This document shows positions 35,539 through 42,907 of a stretch of 64,000 nucleotides of DNA, piece after piece (the stretch's first letter is position 1; each line of letters begins with the position of its first letter). The position numbers and the translations under genes are program-made. Source of the DNA: Candidatus Kryptoniota bacterium (GTDB lineage: Bacteria > Bacteroidota > Ignavibacteria > Kryptoniales > JAKASW01); the NCBI GenBank assembly GCA_024641705.1, contig JAHECO010000017.1:19429-83428 (forward strand), in the 5' to 3' direction. The notes beneath the pieces are model-generated. The model saw nothing but the letters and a program-made list of their open reading frames with translations. It did not search any database and was not told the DNA's origin.

Positions 35539-36528
35539 ATGGAACCTAGAATTTCTTTGTGCATGATCGTCAGGAACGAGGAGGCATTCCTCGACAGGTG
35601 TCTCGAGAGTGTGAGGGGATTGGTGCATGAGATAATCGTCGCCGATACGGGTTCGACCGACTTCAGCAAGGAGATCGCCGCACGCCACAAGGCGAAAATC
35701 CTGGACTTCCCATGGCAGAACGACTTTTCCATGGCGCGCAATTTCGCGCTGGATGCGGCTTCGGGAGAATGGATACTGGTGCTCGATGCCGATGAAGAAG
35801 TGCCGAAAGAATCCAGGGAAGCGATCCGGACCGCGGTAAGCAAGTCGGACACCGACGGTGTCGAACTGATCGTGAGAAGCTCGATGCCGGAGACGGACAT
35901 TCTAAAGTTCGAGGATACAAGGATCGTCAGACTCTTCAGAAACAGGAAAGAATTCAGATACGTCATGCCGATTCACGAACAGATCAGGCCGTCCATCGAA
36001 AAGAACGGCGGCGACATATCCCGTTCCGACATCGTCGTGCTTCATTACGGATATTCTCAGGGAATTGTTCAGGGAAAGGGGAGCAGAGGACAAAGGAATC
36101 TTCCTCTTCTCAACGAGGCCGTAGCCGCACGCCCCAAGGATCCGTACCTGCACTACCAGATCGGAGCGACTCTCATGAGCCAAGGCAGGAGGGACGAAGC
36201 CTACGCGGAACTCAAAACGGTTCTCAGCCTCAAACATGCGGATATGGGACCGGCAATTCTCGATAAGCTTTACATGAAGCTCTCTCAGCTGGCGCTGGAG
36301 AAGAATGAGAACGAAGAGGCGATCCGGTATGCCAGGAAGAGCATCGAGTACGGCGCCGGCAACGGTATATCGATGTACGTCGTTGCCATCGCCCTGCTGT
36401 CGTTGAACAGGATTTCCGAAGGATACGAGCAGCTCCTTAAGATCAAAGAGAAGAAGGACACCAACCTGAGACTAGACCTTCAACTCGATCATCTTTTGAA
36501 GGCCTGCAAGGAACTCCTGAAGATCTAG
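35539..36528 (+). CDS. Family 2 glycosyltransferase with TPR tail
   Basis: 329 residues. The N-terminus is a GT-A fold: ISLCMIVRNEEAFLDRCLES, VADTGSTD and WILVLDADEE (the DxD-like metal site). Residues about 195-320 are TPR-like helices. This SunS-like arrangement is common in protein and peptide glycosylation. It lies 239 bp upstream of flagellin, so a role in flagellin glycosylation is a reasonable inference. ATG start with GGAGAT upstream. A hairpin follows the stop. Confidence 0.8.
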   Translation: MEPRISLCMIVRNEEAFLDRCLESVRGLVHEIIVADTGSTDFSKEIAARHKAKILDFPWQNDFSMARNFALDAASGEWILVLDADEEVPKESREAIRTAVSKSDTDGVELIVRSSMPETDILKFEDTRIVRLFRNRKEFRYVMPIHEQIRPSIEKNGGDISRSDIVVLHYGYSQGIVQGKGSRGQRNLPLLNEAVAARPKDPYLHYQIGATLMSQGRRDEAYAELKTVLSLKHADMGPAILDKLYMKLSQLALEKNENEEAIRYARKSIEYGAGNGISMYVVAIALLSLNRISEGYEQLLKIKEKKDTNLRLDLQLDHLLKACKELLKI

Positions 36529-36538
36529 CTCTCAAAAC

Positions 36539-36563
36539 GGCGTTTTCCGGGGAGAAAAACGCC
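36539..36563 (+). terminator. Hairpin between glycosyltransferase gene and flagellin promoter
   Basis: GGCGTTTT (36539-36546) pairs with AAAACGCC (36556-36563) around a 9-nt loop. There is no T tract; the next base begins the sigma-28 -35 box. It would isolate flagellin from upstream transcription. Confidence 0.5.
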
Positions 36564-36590
36564 TAAAGTTCCGTAACCGTGATCCGATAC
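36564..36590 (+). promoter_or_regulatory. Sigma-28 (FliA) promoter of the flagellin gene
   Basis: TAAAGTTC (36564-36571), 11 nt, then TCCGATAC (36583-36590). The consensus is TAAAGTTT-N11-GCCGATAA, so 13 of 16 fixed positions match with exact spacing. Transcription should begin near 36597, leaving a leader of about 170 nt. FlgM, the anti-sigma for this factor, is encoded downstream. Confidence 0.9.
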
Positions 36591-36663
36591 TAATGCTAAG
36601 ACACGTCTGTGCTCATGCCGGTGCCGGAGCAGTGTTTCAGCTTCGTGCAGGCAGGGACTAATA

Positions 36664-36760
36664 CGGCGTCTGGGCACGGTGGTGAGAGGAGCACCGCCGC
36701 AGGCCGGAACGAAGGGCTCCTCTTGCGGCATGGACGCCGCGCGAAAAACAACATGGAGGT
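36664..36760 (+). promoter_or_regulatory. Structured flagellin leader with CsrA-like sites
   Basis: An outer stem CGGCGTC (36664-36670) / GACGCCG (36733-36739) encloses GAGGAGC (36686-36692) / GCTCCTC (36716-36722), interleaved with GCCGCA (36696-36701) / TGCGGC (36724-36729), which would form a pseudoknot. An alternative hairpin GGTG-AGAGGAG-CACC shows GGA in its loop. ACATGGAGGT (36751-36760), matching the CsrA consensus ACANGGANGU, overlaps the Shine-Dalgarno. The layout (a GGA loop plus a site on the Shine-Dalgarno) is like B. subtilis hag, where CsrA blocks translation until FliW relieves it. CsrA and FliW are not in the window. Confidence 0.5.
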
Positions 36761-36766
36761 AATACC

Positions 36767-37600
36767 ATGGCAGGTACATCGGATGGCTTCCGCATAGCGA
36801 CGAACATCGGCGCTATGAACGCGTACAACGCGTTGAACAGCATCAACCAACAGCTCCAAACCGCACAGCTTCAGCTCGCGACCGGCAAGCGTATCAACAG
36901 CGCAGGGGACGACCCGGCCGGATACACAATCGGAACGAAGCTGCAAGCCCGTTCGGCCGGCCTCAGCCAGGCTCTCACGAACGTCGGTGACGCACAGAGC
37001 GTTCTTTCTACCGCAGAAGGCGGACTGCAGGCGATCAACAACATACTGATCAACGTGAAGACGCTGGTCACTCAGGCTGGAAACGCCGGATTAGGCTCCG
37101 ACGAACTTCAGGCGATCGTTACCCAGGTTAACGATTACATGAGTGAAGTCCAGCAGACGATCTCCCAGACCAAGTTCAACGGTCAGTCTCTGCTCGACAC
37201 CACATTCACAGGAAAGACGTTCCAGGTCGGTGCTGACAGCGGGGATACCCTGGCGGTCAGTATATCGACTGCCGTCGACTCTACCGCTCTGGGTCTCAAT
37301 TCCTTGAGCACGACGAACATAGGCGCCGGCACAACGCTTACCAGCGTCGATTCCGCGATCAACACCGTTTCACAGGTGTTGCAGTACGTCGGATCTCTTG
37401 AGTCTCGCCTGAGCTTCAAGGAGCAGGTGCTGAACACGTCGATCACGAACGTTGACGCGGCGACCAGCAGGATCATGGATGCCGATATTGCGAAAACGCA
37501 AGTGAACGCGACGAAGCTACAGATCCTGGAGCAAACCGCCACTGTGCAATTGGCACAGGCGAATTCCACCCCCGGCGGAATTCTGAGGCTGTTTCAGTAA
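36767..37600 (+). CDS. fliC: Flagellin
   Basis: 277 residues, a short flagellin made mainly of the D0/D1 core. N-terminus: RIATNIGAMNAYNALNSINQ, then LATGKRINSAGDDPAGYTIG. C-terminus: VDAATSRIMDADIAKTQVNA and LEQTATVQLAQANSTPGGIL. The middle D2/D3 region is only about 60 residues. It polymerises into the filament after type III export. GGAGGT lies 6 nt before the ATG. Preceded by a sigma-28 promoter and followed by a hairpin that may set its level above the downstream genes. Confidence 0.95.
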   Translation: MAGTSDGFRIATNIGAMNAYNALNSINQQLQTAQLQLATGKRINSAGDDPAGYTIGTKLQARSAGLSQALTNVGDAQSVLSTAEGGLQAINNILINVKTLVTQAGNAGLGSDELQAIVTQVNDYMSEVQQTISQTKFNGQSLLDTTFTGKTFQVGADSGDTLAVSISTAVDSTALGLNSLSTTNIGAGTTLTSVDSAINTVSQVLQYVGSLESRLSFKEQVLNTSITNVDAATSRIMDADIAKTQVNATKLQILEQTATVQLAQANSTPGGILRLFQ

Positions 37601-37605
37601 TCAGT

Positions 37606-37646
37606 CTGAGAGAAGCACTCCGTCAAACAGGCGGAGTGCCCTCTCT
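37606..37646 (+). terminator. Hairpin between flagellin and fliS-like gene
   Basis: GCACTCCG (37615-37622) pairs with CGGAGTGC (37632-37639) around a 9-nt loop, extended by GAGAGA/TCTCTC on the outside. A short pyrimidine stretch follows, without a T run. It could partly terminate transcription and so give more flagellin than FliS/FliD. Confidence 0.55.
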
Positions 37647-37670
37647 CTCCTGTTAAACTGAGGTGAGCTA

Positions 37671-37994
37671 ATGGAAGCAATCGCATATAGACCCAAGAAC
37701 GCGCTCGAAGGATACAAGAGCAACGAGATCATGAGCCTGACCCCCGTGCAGGTGATCCTGAAGCTCTACGACTATGTCCTTGTGAACTGCAAGCGCCGCG
37801 ATGCGGAGAAGGTCAACGCGGGCCTTACTCAGCTCATCGCAGCTCTGAATTTCGACCACAAGGAAATCGCCCTCGGGTTCTTCCGCCTGTACAGGTACTG
37901 CCAGGACAAGGCACGGAAGAACGACTTTGACGAAATCGCGGCGGTGATCGGGGAACTCCGTACCGCATGGGCACAGGCTTTCAAACTGTCTTAA
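37671..37994 (+). CDS. fliS: FliS-like flagellin chaperone
   Basis: 107 residues, helical. LTPVQVILKLYDYVLVNCKR aligns with the FliS core motif (Lx2LYx). FliS binds the C-terminus of flagellin and prevents early polymerisation in the cytoplasm. It is shorter and more diverged than typical FliS (about 125-130), so the call rests on motif and position between fliC and fliD. GAGGTGAGCT precedes the ATG. Confidence 0.75.
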   Translation: MEAIAYRPKNALEGYKSNEIMSLTPVQVILKLYDYVLVNCKRRDAEKVNAGLTQLIAALNFDHKEIALGFFRLYRYCQDKARKNDFDEIAAVIGELRTAWAQAFKLS

Positions 37995-38012
37995 TTGGAA
38001 TAGGCCAAGAAA

Positions 38013-39488
38013 ATGTCATCTTCCGTCTCTTCTTTGTCCTCGGGCTCGTCCTCGTCGAGCGCCGTCGACGTGCTGGTCCAGCAGTACATCCAGTCTATCA
38101 GCACGCCCGTATACCAGATGCAGGCGCAGCAATCCACCCTCAACACGCAGGTGACATTTTACCAGGATTTTCAGAAGAAGCTGTCGGCCCTCCAGACACA
38201 GGCGAATAGTCTCGGACAGGTCGGTTCGCTGACCCCGCTCGCTGCGAAGACAGTTACTTCCTCGGACTCGACGATCGCGGGCGGAACGGCGGACAATACG
38301 GCGGTCTCGGGCACGCACACCCTCCTCGTCACGCAGCTGGCGAAGTACGACACGCTGGTTTCGAGTCAACTCTCGCAGAGCGGAACGGATATTTCGACCG
38401 CAAGCGGAGCGGGGACATTCACTTTCTCCGTTACCGTTGCCGGGACCACGACGAACCTCAATGTGGATGTCGGCGCCACCGACACAAACGCCACAGTCCT
38501 CGCGAACATGGCGGCGGCGGTGAATAATGCGGGACTCGGTGTCACTGCCTCCGTGGTGAATGACACGACTTCCACCGCCAGGCTCGTATTCACCAGCAAG
38601 GACAGCGGCTCGGCAAACGCCATAAGCGTTGCGGACGTAACGGGCAATCTTGCGCAGGACGTCGGATGGACAAGCGGCCTGATCAGCGGAAGAACCGCCT
38701 CGTCGGGCACGACTGCCGGGTACGTCAACAGTTCCACCAGCTCGCTCGATGCAAATTTCACGCTGGACGGGATCCCGATCACCCGCGGATCGAATTCCAT
38801 TACCGATGTTCTTACCGGCGTCACGCTGAATCTGACCGGCGCTCAGCAATCGGGCGCAAACCCTATAACGTTATCGATCGCCTCGGACACTAGTGCCGTC
38901 CAGAAGTCGATTCAGGGTTTCATAGATTCCTACAACACCGTAATCACCACACTCTCGAATAACCTGAAGACGGATTCGCAAACACAGGTGCGAGGACCGT
39001 TCGCCGGCGACGTCAGCTTTATGAACCTGCAGCTCTCTCTGCAAAACGTACTCATGGGAGAAGTGACGTCCGTTCAGAGCGGAAACCCGTCGGATCTTTA
39101 CTCGATCGGGATAAAACTCAATACCGACGGGACTCTTTCCATCAGCAACCAGTCAAAGCTTACAAGCATACTCAGCTCCAACCCGACTGCCGTCGCCGAC
39201 CTGTTCAATTCCTCGGACGGCGTTGCGGTGCAGCTAAACACGCTCGTGAGCCAGTACTCGAAGGCCGGCGGCGTGATGGATCAGAAAATCAGCGGGACCC
39301 AGGACCAGATAAGCTCGATGAACGACCAGATAACGACCATGCAGTTGAGCATCAATATCCAGGCAGACGCAATGAGGCAGCAGTTCACGGCATACGAGTC
39401 GCTTCTCATTCAACTCACGCAGACGCAGTCCACGCTCAGCAGTATTTGGAGCGCCATGTACTCGTCGAGCTCAAGCACGGGCGGGTGA
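38013..39488 (+). CDS. fliD: Flagellar cap protein FliD (HAP2)
   Basis: 491 residues. The coiled-coil N-terminus (DVLVQQYIQSISTPVYQMQA) and C-terminus (QISSMNDQITTMQLSINIQA then QFTAYESLLIQLTQTQS) flank a Ser/Thr-rich beta domain, as in FliD. The central part reads NFTLDGIPITRGSNSITDVL, the usual HAP2 motif for binding filaments. It caps the filament tip and helps add flagellin. The start lies 18 nt after the fliS stop. The stop overlaps the next start (TGATG). Confidence 0.92.
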   Translation: MSSSVSSLSSGSSSSSAVDVLVQQYIQSISTPVYQMQAQQSTLNTQVTFYQDFQKKLSALQTQANSLGQVGSLTPLAAKTVTSSDSTIAGGTADNTAVSGTHTLLVTQLAKYDTLVSSQLSQSGTDISTASGAGTFTFSVTVAGTTTNLNVDVGATDTNATVLANMAAAVNNAGLGVTASVVNDTTSTARLVFTSKDSGSANAISVADVTGNLAQDVGWTSGLISGRTASSGTTAGYVNSSTSSLDANFTLDGIPITRGSNSITDVLTGVTLNLTGAQQSGANPITLSIASDTSAVQKSIQGFIDSYNTVITTLSNNLKTDSQTQVRGPFAGDVSFMNLQLSLQNVLMGEVTSVQSGNPSDLYSIGIKLNTDGTLSISNQSKLTSILSSNPTAVADLFNSSDGVAVQLNTLVSQYSKAGGVMDQKISGTQDQISSMNDQITTMQLSINIQADAMRQQFTAYESLLIQLTQTQSTLSSIWSAMYSSSSSTGG

Positions 39489-39961
39489 TGCACAAAATGT
39501 CGCTGCCCTCAGACAAAAATCCGGAGAAAGTTAACACGACTGCCGAGCAGAGGGTACGCAAAATCTTCGGAGACCTTGAGCAGAACGCCTCCCTCCTCAA
39601 GACAGGTGTGAAAGAAGGAAATCTGGCGGAATTGGTGAAACTTACGTCCGACAGGGTAGCTATTATCGAATCCTTGCGAGAATTTGCGGAAGCTAAAGTT
39701 TTCCCCGGAAATTCCGAGGTAAGAGAAGAAATGTATATTGTATTGAAAAACATCGAAAACGACGTTAATGAAGCGGCCGGCGGTATAAGAACCCGTCTGT
39801 CAGCATTGATGAAGGAATTGGGCAACATAAAAGGCGCGAGAAGAATTGCGGCCTATGCTGCCATGTCGCAGACACTGCGCCACGCGGTGCGGCATCCAGC
39901 TCATCCCATTTCTATGATTAGTGAGCGGGACAAGATACGGGGAGGAAACGATGGCTATTAA
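39488..39961 (+). CDS. FlgN/FliT-like chaperone with a repeat-derived C-terminal tail
   Basis: 157 residues from the ATG that overlaps the fliD stop. The body (about 15-125) is a long helical hairpin, with KVNTTAEQRVRKIFGDLEQN and later MKELGNIKGARRIAAYAAMS, fitting FlgN/FliT export chaperones. The last 30 residues (LRHAVRHPAHPISMISERDK) come from DNA that recurs in non-coding form at 49.5 kb, so the natural tail may have been replaced. The stop overlaps the flgM start by 11 nt. The family call rests on structure and position only. Confidence 0.55.
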   Translation: MHKMSLPSDKNPEKVNTTAEQRVRKIFGDLEQNASLLKTGVKEGNLAELVKLTSDRVAIIESLREFAEAKVFPGNSEVREEMYIVLKNIENDVNEAAGGIRTRLSALMKELGNIKGARRIAAYAAMSQTLRHAVRHPAHPISMISERDKIRGGNDGY

Positions 39962-40235
39962 CCCTATTGATCCAGGTCTCAGCCTTGAAAATATGAAGGA
40001 AGTCAAGAAGAAAGTGAACAATTCATTAGACGGGACTTCTCCGGGAGAAGAAATTTCTGCAGGGAGTGTCAGCGATAAGGTTGAACTTTCGCCTGAGGCA
40101 AAGAGGCTGCATGACGCGCAGATCCAGGGGAAACTGGCCGAGATACGCGGCAGGATAGACAGTGGTTTCTACAACTCCGACGAAGTCCTAAATGCCGTAG
40201 CCGGTTCACTTGTCAAAGTAATCCTGACGAAGTAA
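39951..40235 (+). CDS. flgM: Anti-sigma-28 factor FlgM
   Basis: 94 residues from the ATG at 39951 (GGGGAGGA 6 nt upstream). The C-terminal half (VSDKVELSPEAKRLHDAQIQ, then IRGRIDSGFYNSDEVLNAVA) is the FlgM sigma-binding helix pattern. It holds sigma-28 inactive until exported through the hook. It fits the sigma-28 promoter upstream of flagellin: this operon would repress its own late class until assembly completes. Confidence 0.88.
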   Translation: MAINPIDPGLSLENMKEVKKKVNNSLDGTSPGEEISAGSVSDKVELSPEAKRLHDAQIQGKLAEIRGRIDSGFYNSDEVLNAVAGSLVKVILTK

Positions 40236-40278
40236 GCCGCAGACCTTCTCTCCAATCGACCTACTTTGACCGAATAGG

Positions 40279-40301
40279 GGACGGGAGTTCCATGCCCGTC
40301 C
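40279..40301 (+). terminator. Hairpin after the flagellar operon
   Basis: GGACGGG (40279-40285) pairs with CCCGTCC (40295-40301) around a 9-nt loop, followed by a short T-rich stretch (GTTCTCAGTTTT). Reasonable operon terminator 44 nt after the flgM stop. Confidence 0.5.
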
Positions 40302-40419
40302 GTTCTCAGTTTTGCCATCTCCGCGTTGACCCCTAGCCTGACTGCGCGACTATTTCGGGCCGGGAACCCTTGATTTTGGCTCCTTTCGTTGATAAAATGT
40401 TTTGATTAAGTAGGAGAGA

Positions 40420-41412
40420 ATGAGGAGTCCGATAGGCGTTGTCTTGATATTGGGGAGTCTTGCGTTCATTCTGACAGGATGTGCTCCTGATCCACCGCAT
40501 GACAACCCTCTTGATCCTAGTTCTCCGAATTACAGGAACGAGGGAAGAGTCGCGGGAAAAGTCCTCGGTCTCAGCCTACCCTACGCCGGAGTCCCGGATG
40601 TACTCGTGACGATCCTGCAAAACGGCTCCGGCCAGCTGACCGCCTCGGACGGGAGCTTCAGTTTTCCGGACGCACCTTCAGGGACCATCGCTCTCGTAGT
40701 CTCCAAATCGAATTACCTCGCCGATACACTCCGTTTGAACCTGCCGGTTGGAGGGAACGTGGATACCGTCCTCCACATTGATGCCCTTCCACAGGTAAGC
40801 GGAGCACAGGTTGTCACTTCCAAAGTAGATCATTGGTATCCTGGTGCCATTTATTCGGCGACCGTCACCGCCTCGGTGACAGACCCTGACGGAGAGCTCG
40901 ACATAATAGACTCAACCGTGCAGGTTACCGTCGACTCGCTTTCTTTCCAGATGACCCGGACGACGGGGAGCAAATATCAGGTCATCATTGACGGTTCTCT
41001 GCTTCCAAACCAGGATCTGCAATGGCTGGTTGGAAAACAATTTACGATCTCGGCGTCGGACCATGAGAAAGGGACGGGTACCAGTGAGCCGTTCTTTGTT
41101 TCGAGAATCATAGAACCTGAAGCGACTCCCACATCACCGATCAATCTGCAGTTGACGGGTCCGTCGCCGGTGCTTGACTGGAATCCACCCGGCGTCAGTT
41201 ATGACTACACCTACCAGCTGCAGATCGTCCACATAGATACGAGCACCGGTATTCAAACCCTCGCGTGGTCGCAATCGGGGCTGAGTTCATCGTCCGGGTC
41301 GTTCGTTTATCCCGGATCACTCAGACCGGGCACTTATTTCTGGACGGTCACTGTAATCGACGATTACGGTAACAGCTCGACGTCGTGGGAAGCGTCATTC
41401 AAGGTACCATAG
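40420..41412 (+). CDS. Lipoprotein with carboxypeptidase-regulatory-like domain
   Basis: 330 residues. Signal with lipobox LTGC (Cys about 21), so outer-membrane or periplasmic lipoprotein. Residues about 40-120 form a CarboxypepD-reg beta sandwich (VAGKVLGLSLPYAGVPDVLV, DGSFSFPDAPSG). The rest is fibronectin-III-like, ending YFWTVTVIDDYGNSSTSWEA. ATG with TAGGAGAG upstream. It is followed 10 bp later by the sigma-54 activator. Confidence 0.75.
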   Translation: MRSPIGVVLILGSLAFILTGCAPDPPHDNPLDPSSPNYRNEGRVAGKVLGLSLPYAGVPDVLVTILQNGSGQLTASDGSFSFPDAPSGTIALVVSKSNYLADTLRLNLPVGGNVDTVLHIDALPQVSGAQVVTSKVDHWYPGAIYSATVTASVTDPDGELDIIDSTVQVTVDSLSFQMTRTTGSKYQVIIDGSLLPNQDLQWLVGKQFTISASDHEKGTGTSEPFFVSRIIEPEATPTSPINLQLTGPSPVLDWNPPGVSYDYTYQLQIVHIDTSTGIQTLAWSQSGLSSSSGSFVYPGSLRPGTYFWTVTVIDDYGNSSTSWEASFKVP

Positions 41413-41422
41413 AAAGAAGAAA

Positions 41423-42907
41423 ATGCCGGAACAACATAGAGATAATTTTACCGTTCTGTACGAGATCGCCCAGCGTATCAACTCGATCCTTGACGAACAG
41501 GAATTGCTGGAAGAGGTGCTCGAGACCGCCATGGCCCATCTTGACGCCGAGAGGGGATATATCGTAATGGTGGACCCCGAAGACGAGCGGGGTTTCAATG
41601 TCGTCGTCTCGAAGAACTTCAGCACGCCGAAAGCGGCCGACGAATCGGCGGCCTCATCATCGGTTATGAACAAAGTATTTAAATCGGGGGAGCCTGTCCT
41701 GACGTTCGATGCACTGAGCGACGAACGTTTCGAAGCGTCGCGCAGCATCGTGTCGCAGCGGATACTTTCCATCATCTGTGTGCCGCTCCGTCTTCAGGAA
41801 GAAACGATCGGCGCCATCTACCTCGACAGCACCAAATCGAGGGGGAAGTTTAACGAAGAGACTCTCAAATTCCTGGCGGTGTTCGGGAACCTCGCAGCCG
41901 TCGCGGTTGAGAACGCCAAGCGGTACAACCGTTTGAAGAATGAGAATGCCAGGCTCCAGAGCGAGGTCAGCAGCACGAACCTTTTCCCCGGCATCATAGG
42001 AAAAAGCAAACAATGGAAAGCAGCTCTGGACCTGGTGCAGCGCGTCATCGATACCGACGTGTCGGTTTTGATAACCGGTGAGAGCGGGACCGGGAAGGAA
42101 CTCATCGCCCGTGCGATACACAACCAGGGCAAGCGCAGGGATATGTCGTTCATGGCCATCAATTGCTCCGCCATCCCCGAGCCGCTTCTCGAGAGCGAGC
42201 TTTTCGGCTACAGAAAGGGCGCCTTCACGGGAGCCAATGCCGACAAGAAGGGCCTGATAGAATACACCGACGGCGGAACGCTCTTTCTCGACGAGATAGG
42301 CGACCTGCCGCAGTCACTGCAGGCGAAGCTGCTCAGAGTCTTGCAGGAAAGGGAAATCAGGAGGCTGGGTGATACGGAGAGCAGAAAGGTAAACGTAAGA
42401 CTGATTTCCGCCACGAACAGGAACCTCCGCGAAGAGATAAATAACGGGAAGTTCAGGGAAGACTTGTACTTCCGGCTTAACATCGTGGAGATCCACCTCC
42501 CGGCCCTCCGCGAGCGCACGGACGATATACCGGTCCTGGCCAACCATTTCCTGAAGAAGGCATCCGAAACCCACGGCAGAAACGTGGGGAAGATATCCTC
42601 CGCTGCAATGTCCAGGCTTTTGAGACACTCCTGGTACGGAAACGTCAGGGAGCTCCAGAACGTCGTCGAGCGGGCAGTCGTGTTGTCGCGCGGAGAAGAA
42701 CTTGCGGAGGAAGATCTGAAACTCGAACAGTATTCGGAGGAGGAGCTGGTGCAGACGGGACTCACCCTGGAAGAGTTCGAGAGGAAATTGGTCGAGAAGA
42801 CTCTCGGCGAAACCGGAGGCAACAGGACCAGGACTGCCGAAAAGCTCGGCGTGTCGCTGCGATGGCTGCAATACAGGTTGAAGGAATGGGGCGGTGACTC
42901 AAGATAG
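41423..42907 (+). CDS. GAF-sigma-54-activator-Fis regulator
   Basis: 494 residues. N-terminal GAF domain (about 1-165), then a sigma-54 interaction AAA+ domain with Walker A GESGTGKE, GAFTGA loop (YRKGAFTGAN), Walker B GGTLFLDEIGDL and R-finger region, and a C-terminal Fis HTH (GGNRTRTAEKLGVSLRWLQY). It should activate sigma-54 promoters when GAF senses a small molecule; the domain order resembles NorR/FhlA. It overlaps the next gene by 14 nt, linking it to the kinase. Confidence 0.93.
   Translation: MPEQHRDNFTVLYEIAQRINSILDEQELLEEVLETAMAHLDAERGYIVMVDPEDERGFNVVVSKNFSTPKAADESAASSSVMNKVFKSGEPVLTFDALSDERFEASRSIVSQRILSIICVPLRLQEETIGAIYLDSTKSRGKFNEETLKFLAVFGNLAAVAVENAKRYNRLKNENARLQSEVSSTNLFPGIIGKSKQWKAALDLVQRVIDTDVSVLITGESGTGKELIARAIHNQGKRRDMSFMAINCSAIPEPLLESELFGYRKGAFTGANADKKGLIEYTDGGTLFLDEIGDLPQSLQAKLLRVLQEREIRRLGDTESRKVNVRLISATNRNLREEINNGKFREDLYFRLNIVEIHLPALRERTDDIPVLANHFLKKASETHGRNVGKISSAAMSRLLRHSWYGNVRELQNVVERAVVLSRGEELAEEDLKLEQYSEEELVQTGLTLEEFERKLVEKTLGETGGNRTRTAEKLGVSLRWLQYRLKEWGGDSR

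Noticed and set aside
36600..36760. c-di-GMP riboswitch in the flagellin leader
   Set aside because: The conserved GCAAA and ACGCAAAGCC-type segments of the known classes are absent.
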